NCBI GenBank assembly: GCA_033807775.1 | Contig: CM066321.1 | Span: 41,330,850-41,394,849 of the forward strand | From: Saussurea involucrata | Lineage: Eukaryota; Streptophyta; Magnoliopsida; Asterales; Asteraceae | Direction: 5' to 3' | Length of the DNA stretch: 64,000 bases | Shown here: in pieces, positions 35,076-47,939 of the stretch | How the letters are laid out: each line of letters begins with the position of its first letter | Position numbering within the stretch: position 1 is the stretch's first letter | Notes under the pieces: model-generated | What the model was told of the DNA's origin: nothing | What the model saw: the letters and a program-made list of their open reading frames with translations, nothing else | The model's database searches: none | Translations under genes and position numbers: made by a program

Positions 35076-36611
35076 TGGAACAACCCATTGTTCTGAGTGG
35101 TCCTTACATCTACCTTAATTTCTTAAATCGATTTGGATGATACTATGGGAATTTCATAAAAAATTGGCCTTCTCCATCACTTTCCAGGTTTGATTATTTT
35201 CTCTTCTAACATAATTATTCTTCAATTGTTTTAGAGAACGACCGGCCAGTTGAAGTTTAGAAAACGGCTAACGCTATTTTGATGTATGATTGGTGTTGCT
35301 TTAAGAACTACATAAGTAATTTGAACTACCTCTGAGAATTATTTACCATTTTCCTCATCTTTTCTAAATATAATGAGTTCAAATGCTTCAATTTGTTTCT
35401 AAATGAAGAGTTCAAAATGCTTCGGACGTTGGTTGCATTGTTGGTAATTTTGAAGATGGAGTGAGAAATTTAGAAGAACTTCTTTAATTTATTTTGTAAC
35501 ACTATAAACTTTGTATAGTATAGTATCAACATGCTTAGTTACGGTCAAAGGGTTGAGCATGTGCAAACAGAGATGAGCATTATAGTTTGTCTATGGTTAA
35601 GAGGTGAACATTAAATCTTGTTTATTGGGTTACAGATTTTTGGATTTTTGCATACAAGTTTTGTTTATTTGATTTCTTTTTTTGATGTACCTAATGTTGG
35701 GTGTTTCATGATTTTTGTTGTGCGTTTCTATTCTTTCCAAGGATAATCTCAATTGAAGGTAATTATCTTTAATTTTCAACTTGTTTTATGTATTTTTATT
35801 CAATAGTTTTCAATGAATGGATATTAGCCCTTTATTGCATAATATATTTTTTACTTTCAAACAACGAGAAGATTGTCAATCGTCAAACAGTTTATATAGT
35901 GCTATGTGCAAATTTAAAGATCTATAAAAGGGGGTTCAAATACAAAGTAGTACCAAGTTGTAAGTTTGATACTTCATGTTTGAGTACCAAGTTGTTGCTT
36001 TAATTGGAACCCATCTTGGGGTTTGGCCAACAACTTTTCTTGCGAAAAAACGTGAAATTGGTTATGAAGTTTTTCGCATTTGCATATGGGTTCTTTTTAT
36101 TTGATTTCAGTTTTAGATGGATGTACCCTATGTGTTTCACATGATTATTTGTTTTGTATTTTTTTTCTTTGCATTTACGAGGTTGACTCTCTCTTGGGTG
36201 ACATGTTTAAGAAAGGAAGAACAATGGTAATTTAAACCATTAATATGATTTTTATGACATGTGAATTGTTGTAGACTTGTTTTGCAAACTGTGCCTTATT
36301 AGGGAAAGAAAGGATAAACAACTCATCAACTAACAAATAACAATTGGTTGGTTTTTTATTGTCAATTCGGTTGCTACCAATATTTAGGAATTCGTGAACA
36401 CATGTATATAATTAGATATGCATAAAACTGATTCTTAATCCTTGACTTAAAATTATGTGTATTCATTAGTAACAAGCAAACAGCAGCACATATGCGTATG
36501 TTGAAAAGTCGCACATGTGTAGGTTTTAACAGATCATCGGAAAAGGTATCATTATTATTTATTAAAGTATATTTTGCTTAGTCACTATACTTCTATGTTA
36601 CTTGTATGCAG

Positions 36612-36702
36612 CAAAGAGGAAGATCAAGAGTTCATGAAAAAAGTACAAGAGATGATGATTGAGCACGAAAAACAGAGGATGATCATTGTAATAGGACCCT
36701 GT
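36612..36702 (+). CDS. Possible orphan exon
   Basis: Follows TTGTATGCAG and precedes GTAAGTTC. One frame is fully open and charged (KEEDQEFMKKVQEMMIEHEK, then QRMIIVIGPC), coiled-coil-like. No flanking exons could be linked, so it may be a gene fragment or chance. Confidence 0.3.
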
Positions 36703-37740
36703 GTAAGTTCTAGCAGCAAAAAGTGTTAAGCCGACATTGTCTCCTAAAGCTATAATTAGAAATGTTTGCTTAAAAAAAGTGTGTGGCTTTCAAGATTGAC
36801 AATGTTTGAGTACTAATTACATTTCATCTCTTTCTTTATACATGTTTTTGTTGGAAAAGATTATGTATTATGTAATGTGCCTGTTAGCTCAACTAAACGT
36901 TATTAGTACATTCTTTTGTTTAAGTAGTGCAAACCTTCCCTTTAACTTTAATTCTGCCTATGTCATTTGTTGGCTTTAAGGAGGTGATTATGGTATGCTC
37001 ATCTTCATGTGTTTTTGTCAATTCCTTTGTGGAAAGCTCTTATGTCCTTATCTCGATTTCGCCATAGTACCGACATCAAACGGGTCTTGAACTGATTGAT
37101 CAATTGGTTGCAAATGTTTTGGATCATATTTGTTAGGGTAGTATATAAAATATTTGTTAATGGTCAAGTATTTAATTGGTATCCAAACAACCTCTAAGGA
37201 GGCGTTTACTTAACACTTACCCAGGTAAGCGCTTACCGATATTACTCACCAAATAATCTCTACGTATAAATTCTGATGGTTGACACCGCTTCTCTTCTGT
37301 TTTGAGTCATGGTCTTCATCTAATGATTCGGTCATTTTATTTTGCATATAGATTTGTTGGCTACTTGTAAGCCCTTACAATTTTGCTCACGCCAGTGATA
37401 ATTTGGTTGAAACCAATAGTATTTAGACCTTTAAGGGTGCTAATGAAATTGAAGTTGTGTTTTTGAAAAGGAATATGAATGTTGAGTACTCAGTCCATTC
37501 TATTTTAACGAAGATGGCCCATAAATCAATTTAGTGACTTATGTTTCAATGTGAAGTACTTTAGTGGCTTCTATCTTTCTTTCATTCTCATCCTATAAAT
37601 GAGTTTGATCCTTGGGAATTTTTCTCTGCATTCTTAATTTTCGATGTGTAACATCTCTTCTCCTAAGTTTTATTGGAACACATATGTACATTGTTCCAGT
37701 TTTTCTATTTGTGAGGCAAAACATTAATAAAATGACATAC

Positions 37741-40424
37741 TGTAACACCCGTAATTTTCGGATAAGTACAATTTCGAATCAGGGTGGAATCGATCTTTTA
37801 AGAAAAATAGGATTTTGGATTAAATTCTAGATTTTATGGTCTTGTTGGATGGGGAATTTGAATACGAGTCCAACGGTTCTTTCCGGAGCGAAAACGGAGC
37901 TAAAACGAAGAAGTAATGGCCAAAACAGTGTTTAAGAGGAAATCGGGCGACCAGTGCCCGACGTGCATTGTGGCGCTAGTTCACCCGCGCGGAGCACCTC
38001 ATCAGCATAAAGCGCGAATTTCACCCCTAACCTTCATTTCTTCATATCTCTCTCATTTCAACTCTGATTTTGGTGATTCAAGTTGCTATGGTTCCGTTTT
38101 TTAGAGCTCTTCAAGGATCTAGAAAGAGTTTGGAAGTTTATTGGAAGATTCAAGAACGTTTGGTGGTGGTAAGCTTCTCATTTCTCACTCCCAAACTCCA
38201 TCTCATCTCTCCCAAATCATTTCCTCTTCTTCCCCCTCAAACCCTAACTGATTTTGGGGCTTTTCATGGAGATTAAAGTGTTTCTTCTCCATCATATGTT
38301 AGTGGTTTCATCTTTTGATGCAAGAGCAAGTTTTCATCTCCAACACTAGAGATTTTTTGGGTTTTCTAGGTTTTCATCAAAACCTAAGTGGTAAGTTCAT
38401 TTCCTCCATTTACAAGCTTCATTGTGAGTTATAAATGTTCCATTGATGAACTCCTAGTGTTTTGTTCCTCCATTTTCGGTTTGGATGATTTTGAGAAAAG
38501 TTAGGACAAATTGGGGTTTTGGGTATAAATGGAGATTTTGATGGTTGATGTTTGGGGAACAATTCTAAATGGTTAAATGTGGTTATTGATGGTTGGAAAC
38601 TTATGCATCTAGGTTTTTGGAAGTTTTGGCTTGAGGATTCAAGTTTCTTCAAAGGAGCTTACGTTTGGGGAAAAATCTAGATTTAACCTAAATCTATCAA
38701 GGTGAGTTCAGGTTGATTTGCGAAAACGTTGTGCATGCCAAAAATGTTATTTTCCATGTATTTGTGTGTTTTACTTATATTTATCAACTGTTGAGTTATT
38801 TGGTAAGTTGACTCTTTTAAGTGTTTAACTTTATAAAGATTGTAAAACACCCATATTTGAGATTTTGGAATATTTTGATGTGTAGAAACCATAAATATGT
38901 CTTCAAATGATTTACTACTCAAATAAAGTTCATTCAATGGTTTATTCATGTTGGGTAATTGATTTTATAAACCATTTGGGAAAAGGCATATTTTAGTGTC
39001 ATGAGTCATTTTGAGAATTATAAAGGGCATGAGTCCATTCGTGGAAACCCTTTGTTTTAACCCGTGTCGAGTTTTGGGTTAATGATGATTTTGTGGTACA
39101 TGTTTACCTAAACAATGTTTAAATGCATTTTATGCTATGATGACCGTTATTTATGAGTCTAATAAGTTTTGAGCATTTTGCTCGGTTTTGACTTTAAGGA
39201 AGTCTTGGGGACATTTTGTCCGGTTTTGATGGCTCAATATGGAGTCTTATTTATGGTTTGCATTTATTGCAACTTGATGCATTTTATTGCATATTTTGAT
39301 ATTTACATGCTCGGGTGCTTTAGTCATTTCAGGATGGGCATGTTTTTGTAGACTGTGTTGCATTGGATCCATAGGCACGTACGTCAGTTTTTATTTGATG
39401 GTCTATCTCTTTGTGCACGAGGAGTGAACTATTGGAACGCATGGTTATATGCGTTAAGTCGTAGGGCCACTAGTGAGTAGGCAATAAGGGACATTGAAGT
39501 CCTTGAGGTGTAACTCGTCTAGACTGGATAGGCAATATGGTCCCATAAGTCCTTGAGGTGTAACTCGACGGAGTAGACAATAAAGGCATGGGAAAGGTTT
39601 GAGGTTGTGATGTCTTTATGGCATGGGAACTAAAACCGGGACTTGAGGTGTAATCCAGTAACATCATAAGTGGCCTAACTTTACGTGACCGTCACTTTCG
39701 ATGGAATCGGGTCTCCCCCGTCACCGAAAGGTGTTGTTTTTGGGTAGTTACTTTTATCCATATTTTCGGTGACGCTCTTTATTTATATGAAATGTCTTCA
39801 CGATTTATTGGCAGAGTTCTATGCCTCATCCTATTTGGATGTGTTAAAATATTGGAGTTTTGTCCACGTTTAGATTTCTTGGGATATTTAACGTCCAAGC
39901 ACGTTTTGAGTGAGTTTGAGTTGGAATTCATTTGGGAAAACGCTTTATACATTTTGGGAACTTTTCTCATAGATTTTGTGTGCGTTGGAAAATGAGTCGT
40001 TTACATCCTTTCATAAACTCTTTTGGAAACCATGATTTATGTCGCAAACTTTCATTCTACAAATTATATAAATCATGTTATAAACTCTTGAAGTCACTAG
40101 GCGTTAGCCTAACCTTTTTATTTGTCGGCATGTGCAACAGGTTCAGGTTGGTAGTAGTTCTAGTGACACTACGAAAGGTCGAGTGCTAGTAGTGTGCTCG
40201 AGAGGTGAATTGGTAGTGAAGTTTTCCGCATTGAGTTTTGGGAATAGCAATTGTACTTGAGTTAAGTAGCACCCGATGTAAACTTAGCCTTTGTATTTAA
40301 GACTTGAGTCATATGTATTGATGGAGGTATTTCACGTATTGAATTATAGGGAGAAATCCTATTATTTTGGTTGTATTATCGAAAATTTTATTTAGTTGCT
40401 CTTTCCCAATTCGAGGGTGTTACA
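37741..40424 (+). repeat. Family C LTR 1
   Basis: Contains a CGGGC/GCCCG hairpin near 37950, a donor-like CAAGGTGAGTTC near 38700, hairpins AACGCAT/ATGCGTT (39436-39455) and CACC-GAAA-GGTG (39722-39733), a CTTGAGGTGTAACTCG repeat (39497-39660) and CAACAGGTTCAGG near 40135. Confidence 0.9.
39430..39735 (+). repeat. Hairpins and CTTGAGGTGTAAYTC repeats in family C LTR
   Basis: Perfect 7-bp stem AACGCAT/ATGCGTT with loop GGTTAT, three CTTGAGGTGTAA copies each near a GGGAC or GTCC pair, and a GAAA tetraloop hairpin. It lies at the same LTR position as the arrays of families A and B. The second copy is at 53864-54168. Confidence 0.7.
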
Positions 40425-40427
40425 AGT

Positions 40428-40439
40428 TGGAATCAGAGC
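40428..40439 (+). promoter_or_regulatory. Primer-binding site, family C copy 1 (one mutation)
   Basis: TGGAATCAGAGC has one change from TGGTATCAGAGC, which is intact in the second copy (54862-54873). Confidence 0.85.
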
Positions 40440-40442
40440 CTA

Positions 40443-40641
40443 AGTTTGAGAGAATTAGGTGTTGATTTTTGGATACCTAGACTCAAACTAGCGTTCTTTT
40501 AAGTAAATAAAAGTTAAATTCACCATTAGGCACCCTAAGGATGTTTTGAGGTCGATAGAGTTGTTAGAAACGAGAATCACGTCGAGAGTAGCAAGGATAA
40601 GCATATACGGTGCGTTCATAATGACACCTGGCTAGTGTCAT
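40443..40641 (+). other. Structured leader RNA element, family C copy
   Basis: Stem A AGTTTGAG (40443-40450)/CTCAAACT (40482-40489), where families A and B have AGTTTAAG/CTTAAACT: a compensating A-T to G-C change. Stem B TAGGTGT/ATACCTA has one G-U pair. The second hairpin is ATGACAC/GTGTCAT around CTGGCTA (40621-40641). The second copy is at 54877-55079. Confidence 0.65.
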
Positions 40642-43355
40642 GGTGAACTTACTAGTTACATGTGCATACTTGAACTGCTTTAATGTGATGACCGTTGGGG
40701 TAGTGAAGAGTTTCTAAGCGAGTAGTCGTTGGAAGAGATCGACGATTCTAGCATTAGTCACGAGGAGTGACAATAGGCATGATAATTGCTCTAAGTGGAC
40801 CATTTCAGGTCGAAGTTGATGGTTGAAATAGAACCATAGGCTTATTGAATCGATTTTAATTCGGGAAGAAATCGCGAGATTAATCGATGTAACTTTCAAT
40901 TGTTTTAAGATGTCTGAGAATCCGGATGACGATAGAATCCGGATGACGATAGTGTGACCAGAGGAACGTGGAGGAGTGTGGTTTGAGTCATTGAGTGCCG
41001 ACTAAGTTCATGCACAAAATTTATTTTAAAATAAATTGCATCAGTTATTTCTTGTGTTTCAAATCCTCATGTGGATTGTGTTACAAAATCTCATAAAAAT
41101 GTTTAGCACACACAAGATTTTAAATCATGGTTTTGAACATGCATGAAAATTATTTTATTGCGGAGGTTGCAAATTTTGTCGGGACTTGCTTTATTTTGTT
41201 GTTGTCCAACGCTACTTTCGGATACAGTGATATCCATATTTTAATGATGTTTAAGATGTTGGACAAGTAACTACGGCTTATGACTTTAACATTGGATCTC
41301 CTCCACATATGTTAAGGTTTGGACGGAAAGTTATCTTCCATTATGTTTATGTCAAGCTTTATTGGAAAATTTAGTTAATGTGAGTTTAGCTGAAGAGTGT
41401 TGTTTATATTGTATTATAACAAAAAGGAAATTTTCAGAATTTTAACATTTTAGTCATGATTTTTGCTTTATGCAATTTGATTTTTGGAAACGAAGGTTTG
41501 GCACCATTTGGTTGATTTGAGGCCGTCGAGCCCATAAGGTTTTACAAGGTTTCATTTTACGACGTTTCGTGTCGCGTGAGTGCAATTTTGTAATGCGCAT
41601 ACTTTAGTTATTATGTGTGTTAATTTTGGATTATATTGGATGGTTTGTCTCATGCGGGTTTTGTTGAGAAATATTATTTTATGCCGTAAGGCGACCAAAA
41701 GGAATGTTTTTGGAACTTTGGCGTCGTATGTTTTCTCTTTTGAAAATTTGTGTTAGCACATTTTGTTACAACTTGTTCGATGTACGGATTGATTTATACG
41801 TGGCGTGAGTAATGCATGAAAGAACATTCTGATAGTATTTCTTAACGATTTGCTTTATGCGCTTTCAGTTAATTGATTACTTTATTATCCTTTCACGCAA
41901 ATGCATGGTATTGATCTAGAGGTATGCATAACTTGGTAACCACTAATCCTCGACGCTTTGACAAATGAATCGTGAATGAAAGTGTTTTATTAGTTTATTG
42001 CATAAATGGAGGTCATTTGGTCAAAGTATGTTTTAGTGTTGTAGAGATCATGCATGGTTTACGATACAATACATTTTGAAAACTCGAATGTGTAAGTCGT
42101 TGAACTTTGGTCAATTTTGACTTGATGAACATTTTGGAAAATTATTTGTCTAAACCTAGAGTGTGTGGAATTATTTATGTTTTTGAACATTAATGTGCAC
42201 TGTTGGTACAATTCAAAACTTGAAGTCGGTTTAAACCCTTTTTGGTGTCAACCCATTTACAAACACTTATTATTCTCCTAAGTTTTGAGAAAACACATTA
42301 ATGTGTGTGAGTCCTGTCAAAGAGGTTTTACTCCTATGTCATCATATGACTAAATGAGAAAATTTTGAAATTGATTTAAAGAACTTCATCTTTCGAAATT
42401 TCGTATGAACCATCTGATGCATGTTATTTCATTTCAAGAAAACTACTAGGAAAGTGTTGCAGGTTTGCATGCATACTCCAATTTGAGATTTCTTCACAAT
42501 ATTTTAGTCGATGCCTCCCAATGGTGAAAACGTATTGATTTTGTCTTTAAACTAGGAACTGACACAAAACATTTTATGTTTTAACCAAAGTATGTTTATG
42601 GATCGTTTCACCGTTTTTGTGAAATAAAACTGACGTGTGTGAATTTTGTTGGTGAACTTTGTTCCATGTCATTTTGTGGGTAAAAAGGAAATTTGGAGTT
42701 GGATGTCGTTTAAACTTATTTTGAAGTACGTACAAACCTTTCTGTTGCACACTATTTAAAGTAGGGAATTATTTTGCGTGCATGACATAAATTAATCCGT
42801 GCTAGGACCGTAACGGTTCCTTTTAAAGAAGTTGTTTATTGTGCTTTTGTGTTTTGTTAATGGTCTAAATTTCGATGAAATAGTTTTCAATATGATTTTC
42901 ATATGTGGGACGAGCATGCCCATTTTTGCACAACTACCGAATTGATAGTAGTAGATGTTGTGCGTACAATTAAATTGATATGAAAACCTTTGTGTTGAAA
43001 TTTTCTATAAACGTTTTCGATTGGCATATTTGTTAAGTGTTTCACTTGAAAACCATGAACTCATTAGAACCTTGGAAAGGTTAAGTAACCCCGATTAGGA
43101 GTACATGTGTACAGAACTTCGACGGTGGAAGGTTGGGTATCCCACGCGTGATGGTACTGTAGGCCGAATGGTATCGGTTGCAGGGTTGATGTGTTTTGTA
43201 ACCGGAAAGCTAGAGTAGTGGTATCTCCTGTTAATGTTGGTGGTAGCCGTTCTTGTCAACAACGTTGTTTTGGGTCTTGGTAAATTTTCGCATAAGGAAC
43301 GTGTATGACCCTTTAAACACCGTATTGATAACCTTGGTTTTGTGGGGATGCCCGA

Positions 43356-44251
43356 TGTTTGGGCAAAATTTCACAGGTCTCGACCACGACCAGAAAAGGT
43401 AAAACACATTTATGAGCTATATCTTGTATTAAGATAAGGTTCGGACAAAGACCCAAAAAACCTCCATCGTCCCTCCTAACAGGTAAGTCGAGAGTTCCTC
43501 ACGACACTCGACCTCGACGTCGCCCGTTCCGCACGACCGTCGCACAAAACCGTACGACCTTGACTAACTCGATATACGACTGTTACGTTTGTTCGATGAT
43601 TAATGCAGGAGTCAAAGTCATTAATGGGCAACGGTCATAACCGACGAAGAGCAATTATGAAGAGTTACAACTGACGACCATTACAACAATCATCAAAGAT
43701 CTTAATGATTCAATTAAAATCATCCGAACACTATAAATCCCAAGTTCAATCCTCAGTTTCAGGACATCGAATAACACAGGGAGAGAGATAGAACAAGAGC
43801 ATCGAACAACAGAAGCAAACGCAAACACTCGAAGAATATTCATTCGAAGCAAAGAGATCATTCATAGAAGATCGCTCTCGACGCACGACTTTCACTCTCG
43901 ACCAACAGTTCACACATTGTTTTCACACACGACGCACACTGTTTTTACATTTCAAACACTTGTACTTTACATTTCGAAGTCTTTCCCTTCATTTGTATTG
44001 TAATCTCTGTACGATCGACACCCGGAACACCAAGGCCATCGCCCCTGATTGGCGACCATAGTGCAGCGACGACATCCATTGTCGTCTGCAGGTTTTTTTC
44101 CTCGTGGAGGTTTTTCCTGCATCATCAAATCCTCTGTCTCATTTACATTTTTTTCTTTGTCGCACGCCTTTGTCGAATGATTCCTTTCTTTAGTTGTTAA
44201 AGTCCACATCGACCTTAAGTTGTCCCTTTGGTGCGATTTTTGGCATTAACA
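43356..44251 (+). repeat. 5' LTR of Tat element
   Basis: 896 bp, very similar to 50539-51435. It is followed by GTTTGGCGCTATCCGTGGGA, a PBS with one mismatch to the copy at 44876. Confidence 0.9.
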
Positions 44252-44872
44252 GTTTGGCGCTATCCGTGGGACGTGAAGACAAGAGTTACAACTGACGACC
44301 GTTACAACAATCATCAAAGATCTTAATGATTCAATTAAAATCATCCGAAGACTACAAATCCCAAGTTCAATCCTCAGTTTCAGGACATCGAATAACACAG
44401 GGAGAGAGATAGAACAAGAGCATCGAACAACAGAAGCAAACGAAAACTCTCGAAGAATATTCATTCGAAGCAAAGAGATCATTCATAGAAGATCGCTCTC
44501 GACGCATGACTTTCACTCTCGACCAACAGTTCACACATTGTTTTCACACCCGACGTACACTGTTTTTACATTTCAAACACTTGTACTTTACATTTCGAAG
44601 TCTTTCCCTTTATTTGTATTGTAATCTATGTACGATCGACACCCGGAACACCAAGGACATCGCCCCTGATTGGTGACCATAGTGCAGCGACGACATCCAT
44701 TGTCGTCTACAAGTTTTTTTCCTCGTTGAGGTTTTTCCTGCGTCATCAAATCCTCTGTCTCATTTACATTTTTGTCTTTGTCGCAAGCCTTTGTCGAATG
44801 ATTCCTTTCTTTAGTTGTTAAAGTCCACATCGACCTTAAGTTGTCCATTTGGTGCGATTTTTGGCATTAACA
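43661..44872 (+). repeat. 621-bp tandem duplication of LTR 3' part plus PBS
   Basis: AGAGTTACAACTGACGACC begins at 43661 and at 44282. The second copy repeats the rest of the LTR to GGCATTAACA (44872) and a second PBS. The element thus begins with one and two-thirds LTRs. Confidence 0.9.
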
Positions 44873-44875
44873 GTT

Positions 44876-44892
44876 TGGCGCCATCCGTGGGA
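44876..44892 (+). promoter_or_regulatory. Second, intact PBS of Tat element
   Basis: TGGCGCCATCCGTGGGA is of the TGGCGCC type used by Tat/Athila elements. The first copy (44255) reads TGGCGCT. Confidence 0.75.
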
Positions 44893-44973
44893 CCCCATCT
44901 AGAGAAAATCTTCGACAAACATGCGTCTTACTAACGGTTTCTTGGAGTTTTCTTTGTTCTTTGTTTCAGGAAA

Positions 44974-47246
44974 ATGGCAGCCCCTGGAAATCAGCAGCAT
45001 GTCATTGCCCAGATGTACCAGGAGCTTGAAGTCGCTCGAAATCAAATCAACGCCATGGCAGAGCAAAGTCGCAGAGCAGCTGAGGAGATCGCACGACTAA
45101 GGAATCCCTTTGGACCTCAGAATGGTCCTAGGCCATTCGTTCAGAATCCAGGCCAAGGATCGTTCGGTCAGAATGGTCCTCGACCATTCGCGCATAATCC
45201 AGGTCCAGGATCAGGTCCGTTCGCTCAGAATCAGCATCCAAGTCCGTTCATGCAGAACCAGCAGCCGGGACCGTTCAATCCAAATCCCCAGTTCGGGACG
45301 GTTCCTCCTCAGCACATAAGACCACCACCCATGCAAAATGGGTCGCAGCCATTTCAGAATGGATCGCAGCCATTTCAGAATGGGTCGCAGCCGTTTCAGA
45401 ATGGATCGCAGCCGTATTTTGTTCCTTTCAACGGAGACGCCAATGGCTCGTCGCATGGCAATGGCACCAGTTCAGGAATCAATCCGCAAGCAGGGGCAAA
45501 TCTCGACCCCAATGACCCCGTCGCCCAGCGATTGAAAATGCTAAAAGATCAGAACGAACGCGTCCTATCTTTGCTCGCCAAGCTACCTGGGGCAGCCGTT
45601 CCCGTTGATGTCGAACCTCGATTAGGATTTCAGGCGTCACCCTTCATCGATGAGATCGCGACTGTCGAGGTCCCGAAGAAGTACAACGTCCCCGCCTTTA
45701 TGCCCAAGTATTCGGTAGTGACCGATCCAGCAGAGCACGTCGCGCAGTATAAGCAGCTCATGTGGACGATCTCGATCCCACACATGTATCAGGAGGTCTG
45801 TATGTGCAAAAGCTTCGGTGTTACTCTCACCGGTCCTGCTCTCCAATGGTTGATCAATCTCAAACCCAAGTCCATCGGGTCGTTCGCTGAATTGGTCAAC
45901 CAATTCTCCCAGCAATTCGCAAGATGGAGAAGCAGACCAGTGACCTGTATTACGTCGTGCAGAAGACCAGCGAGTCTATCCGTAGTTATTTCAATCGATT
46001 CAATGCGGAGATGATCAGCATTCGCATTTATGACGTCAAGACTGCAATTGAAGCTTATAAGCGTGGTCTGGACGACAACTCAGGGTTATACACTGACCTG
46101 ATCAAGTATCCTCCGGAGAATTTCGAAGACGTCCGAGCTCGAACCCTAGTGTACATGAGAGTAGAGGACGACGCTGCCTTTCGTCGCAAGCATACCGACG
46201 ACAAAAGATCGTTAGGTGTGAAAAAGCCCGAGTTCAAGACAAAAGCAATTTCCAAAATAGAGCCCGTGCGCCAGATCTCGAACGTCCGATTCAAGACGAA
46301 AGCAGAGGCTAAGACCGCGACCAAGTTTCCTCAGTACCCCAAGATATCCTCTTATAGATTCAAAGGATCCACTAAAGATTTGGTCGAAGCTCTGAAGACC
46401 ACCCAGGCGACTATTCGATGGCCAAAGAAGTCCGATCAGGACGACGCTAAGAAATATAAATCTAAATGGTGCGACTTTCATGTCGACCATGGTCACGCGA
46501 CAGATGATTGCATAGCTCTCAAAAAGGAGATGGCGTATCACGTCCCGAAGGGCAATTTAAAAGACATCATCGACGACGTCGCTACCCCAGCTAACGACGT
46601 TCGACTGTCAATCCCCGAGCATGCGAAAGTCGTCAATTGTATCACCGGTGGTTCCGACGTATGTGGTCTGACGTACTCCGTGGCCAAACGTCACGCCAGT
46701 CAAGCACCTGACGATCGGCTTGTCCTGCGTTCATCAAGGCCTAAAGGAGATCTGGAGTTGGAAGCTATGAAGATCGTATTCAACCAAGACGACCTCAGCG
46801 ACTCGTTCCAGAAACATCATGACGGGTTGATCATTCAACTCACGGTTGGTAATTGTTTAACTCGATGAGTCTTGGTCGATGGGGGCAGTTCAGCGAACGT
46901 CATATTCCTTGGCACCATCAAGGCCATGGGAATCGATCGTTCGGAAATCACCCGACGTTCGACAACTTTGGTCGGTTTCAATGGAGAAGCGACGAGTACC
47001 TATGGAGATATCATCTTGCCAGTCTACGCCGGAGGAATCAACAAGCAAACCAAGTTCAGTGTCATCGACTGTGCGTCGACTTATAACATCATCTTAGGTC
47101 GACCATGGATCCATGAGATGAAGGTCGTTCCCTCGACGTATCATCAGACTCTGAAGTTCCCTACGCCGTGGGGAATCCAGGAGATAAAAAGTGAGCCAAA
47201 AGTCGCTCGTGATTGCTATAAAACCACTCTGAAGCCGCGAAAATAG
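44974..47246 (+). pseudogene. gag-pro: gag-protease of Tat-type Ty3/gypsy element, frameshifted
   Basis: Starts MAAPGNQQHVIAQMYQELEV after a leader. Residues 1-45 are coiled-coil-like, then comes a Q/N/P/G-rich linker with four QNGSQPF repeats (about 45337-45420). The gag core follows (DPAEHVAQYKQLMW, CKSFGVTLTGPALQWL, SFAELVNQFSQQF), matching the retrotransposon gag family that forms the capsid. A frameshift near 45918-45923 shifts reading to KMEKQTSDLYYVVQKTSES. A zinc knuckle CDFHVDHGHATDDC sits near 46470. An in-frame TGA (46866-46868) precedes the aspartic protease: VLVDGGSSANVIFLG and NIILGRPWIHEM. The frame stops at LKPRK; no RT follows. The two breaks make it non-functional as it stands. 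Confidence 0.88.
45337..45420 (+). repeat. 21-bp coding repeat in gag linker
   Basis: Four units encoding QNGSQPF/Y; a coding minisatellite that may vary in length between copies of the element. Confidence 0.8.
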
Positions 47247-47939
47247 ACCTTCTATTGTGGCGACTCACGACGACATTTAGTGTATCGTCTTAAAATCGCC
47301 ACAAGGGGGTAAGATGGTAGCAATAATCAAGACGTCCCACGTAGTTGGGCACGACGCGTCAGAAAAGGTACGTCTTCTAAACCCTTTTCTATTTTTTCAT
47401 ACAATTTTTTAAACAACGACGATTACTGACTTAAGCATCGGAGGGTCGTTGGTTAGCCAACGACCAACCTATGACATTGTTTATTCCGCAGAATCGCACG
47501 ACAATAATCAAACGACTCTAGTTTTGCAAGGTCACACGACATAAACGATCAGGTCTATGACTTGATCATCCTTCTACAGGGGCACACGATTCGAATTAAT
47601 CGCACGACTTAGTCGTACGATCGCGAGGTCTAGCAATCTCATGATCTAAGTTTCTTAACCTAGAAAAATTTCATACTCCAAATGTATGCTTTAGTCGCAT
47701 ATGCTTATATTTATATACACGATTTAAAAGTCTATTGGCTTATGTTCCAGTTATCGTGTTACAATAGATTCCTAAGTCGCATGATTCCTTGTATATTTTT
47801 TATGAATTTGACAGTCGATGTGATATTTTATAAAGTGCAAGTTCAAAAGAAGCCCAAATTTCATCCACCGAATAAACCGTCAATTACATCTCAACCACCA
47901 ACGGTCGATCGGTAAAAACAAAATAAAGAATTTTTGCGG
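47247..47939. other. Non-coding spacer between gag-pro and antisense gene
   Basis: Starts with CACAAGGGGGTAAG near 47300, resembling the junctions after Tat polyprotein blocks. No RT, RNase H or integrase motif in any frame. The missing pol genes would be expected here. Confidence 0.7.

Larger units (their letters stand above)
34458..37740 (+). other. Gene-like but unassigned stretch
   Basis: The left part (34480-34740) looks like a plant 5' leader (CTCTATCTCCCGCTCC, AACCCTAGA, then AGGTATG donor-like sites). The rest is T-rich, intron-like sequence. Only one short open exon-like block stands out (36612-36702). No domain is recognisable. Confidence 0.4.
40425..43355 (+). other. Family C internal domain, left part
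   Basis: Non-coding, T-rich, with PBS and leader at its start. A 20-bp ATCCGGATGACGATAG duplication near 40920 is absent from the second internal copy. Interrupted at 43355 by the Tat element. Confidence 0.85.

Noticed and set aside
43655..44482. Antisense frames MISLLRMNILR in the Tat LTRs
   Set aside because: They recur with each LTR copy, contain no domain and are interrupted differently between copies.
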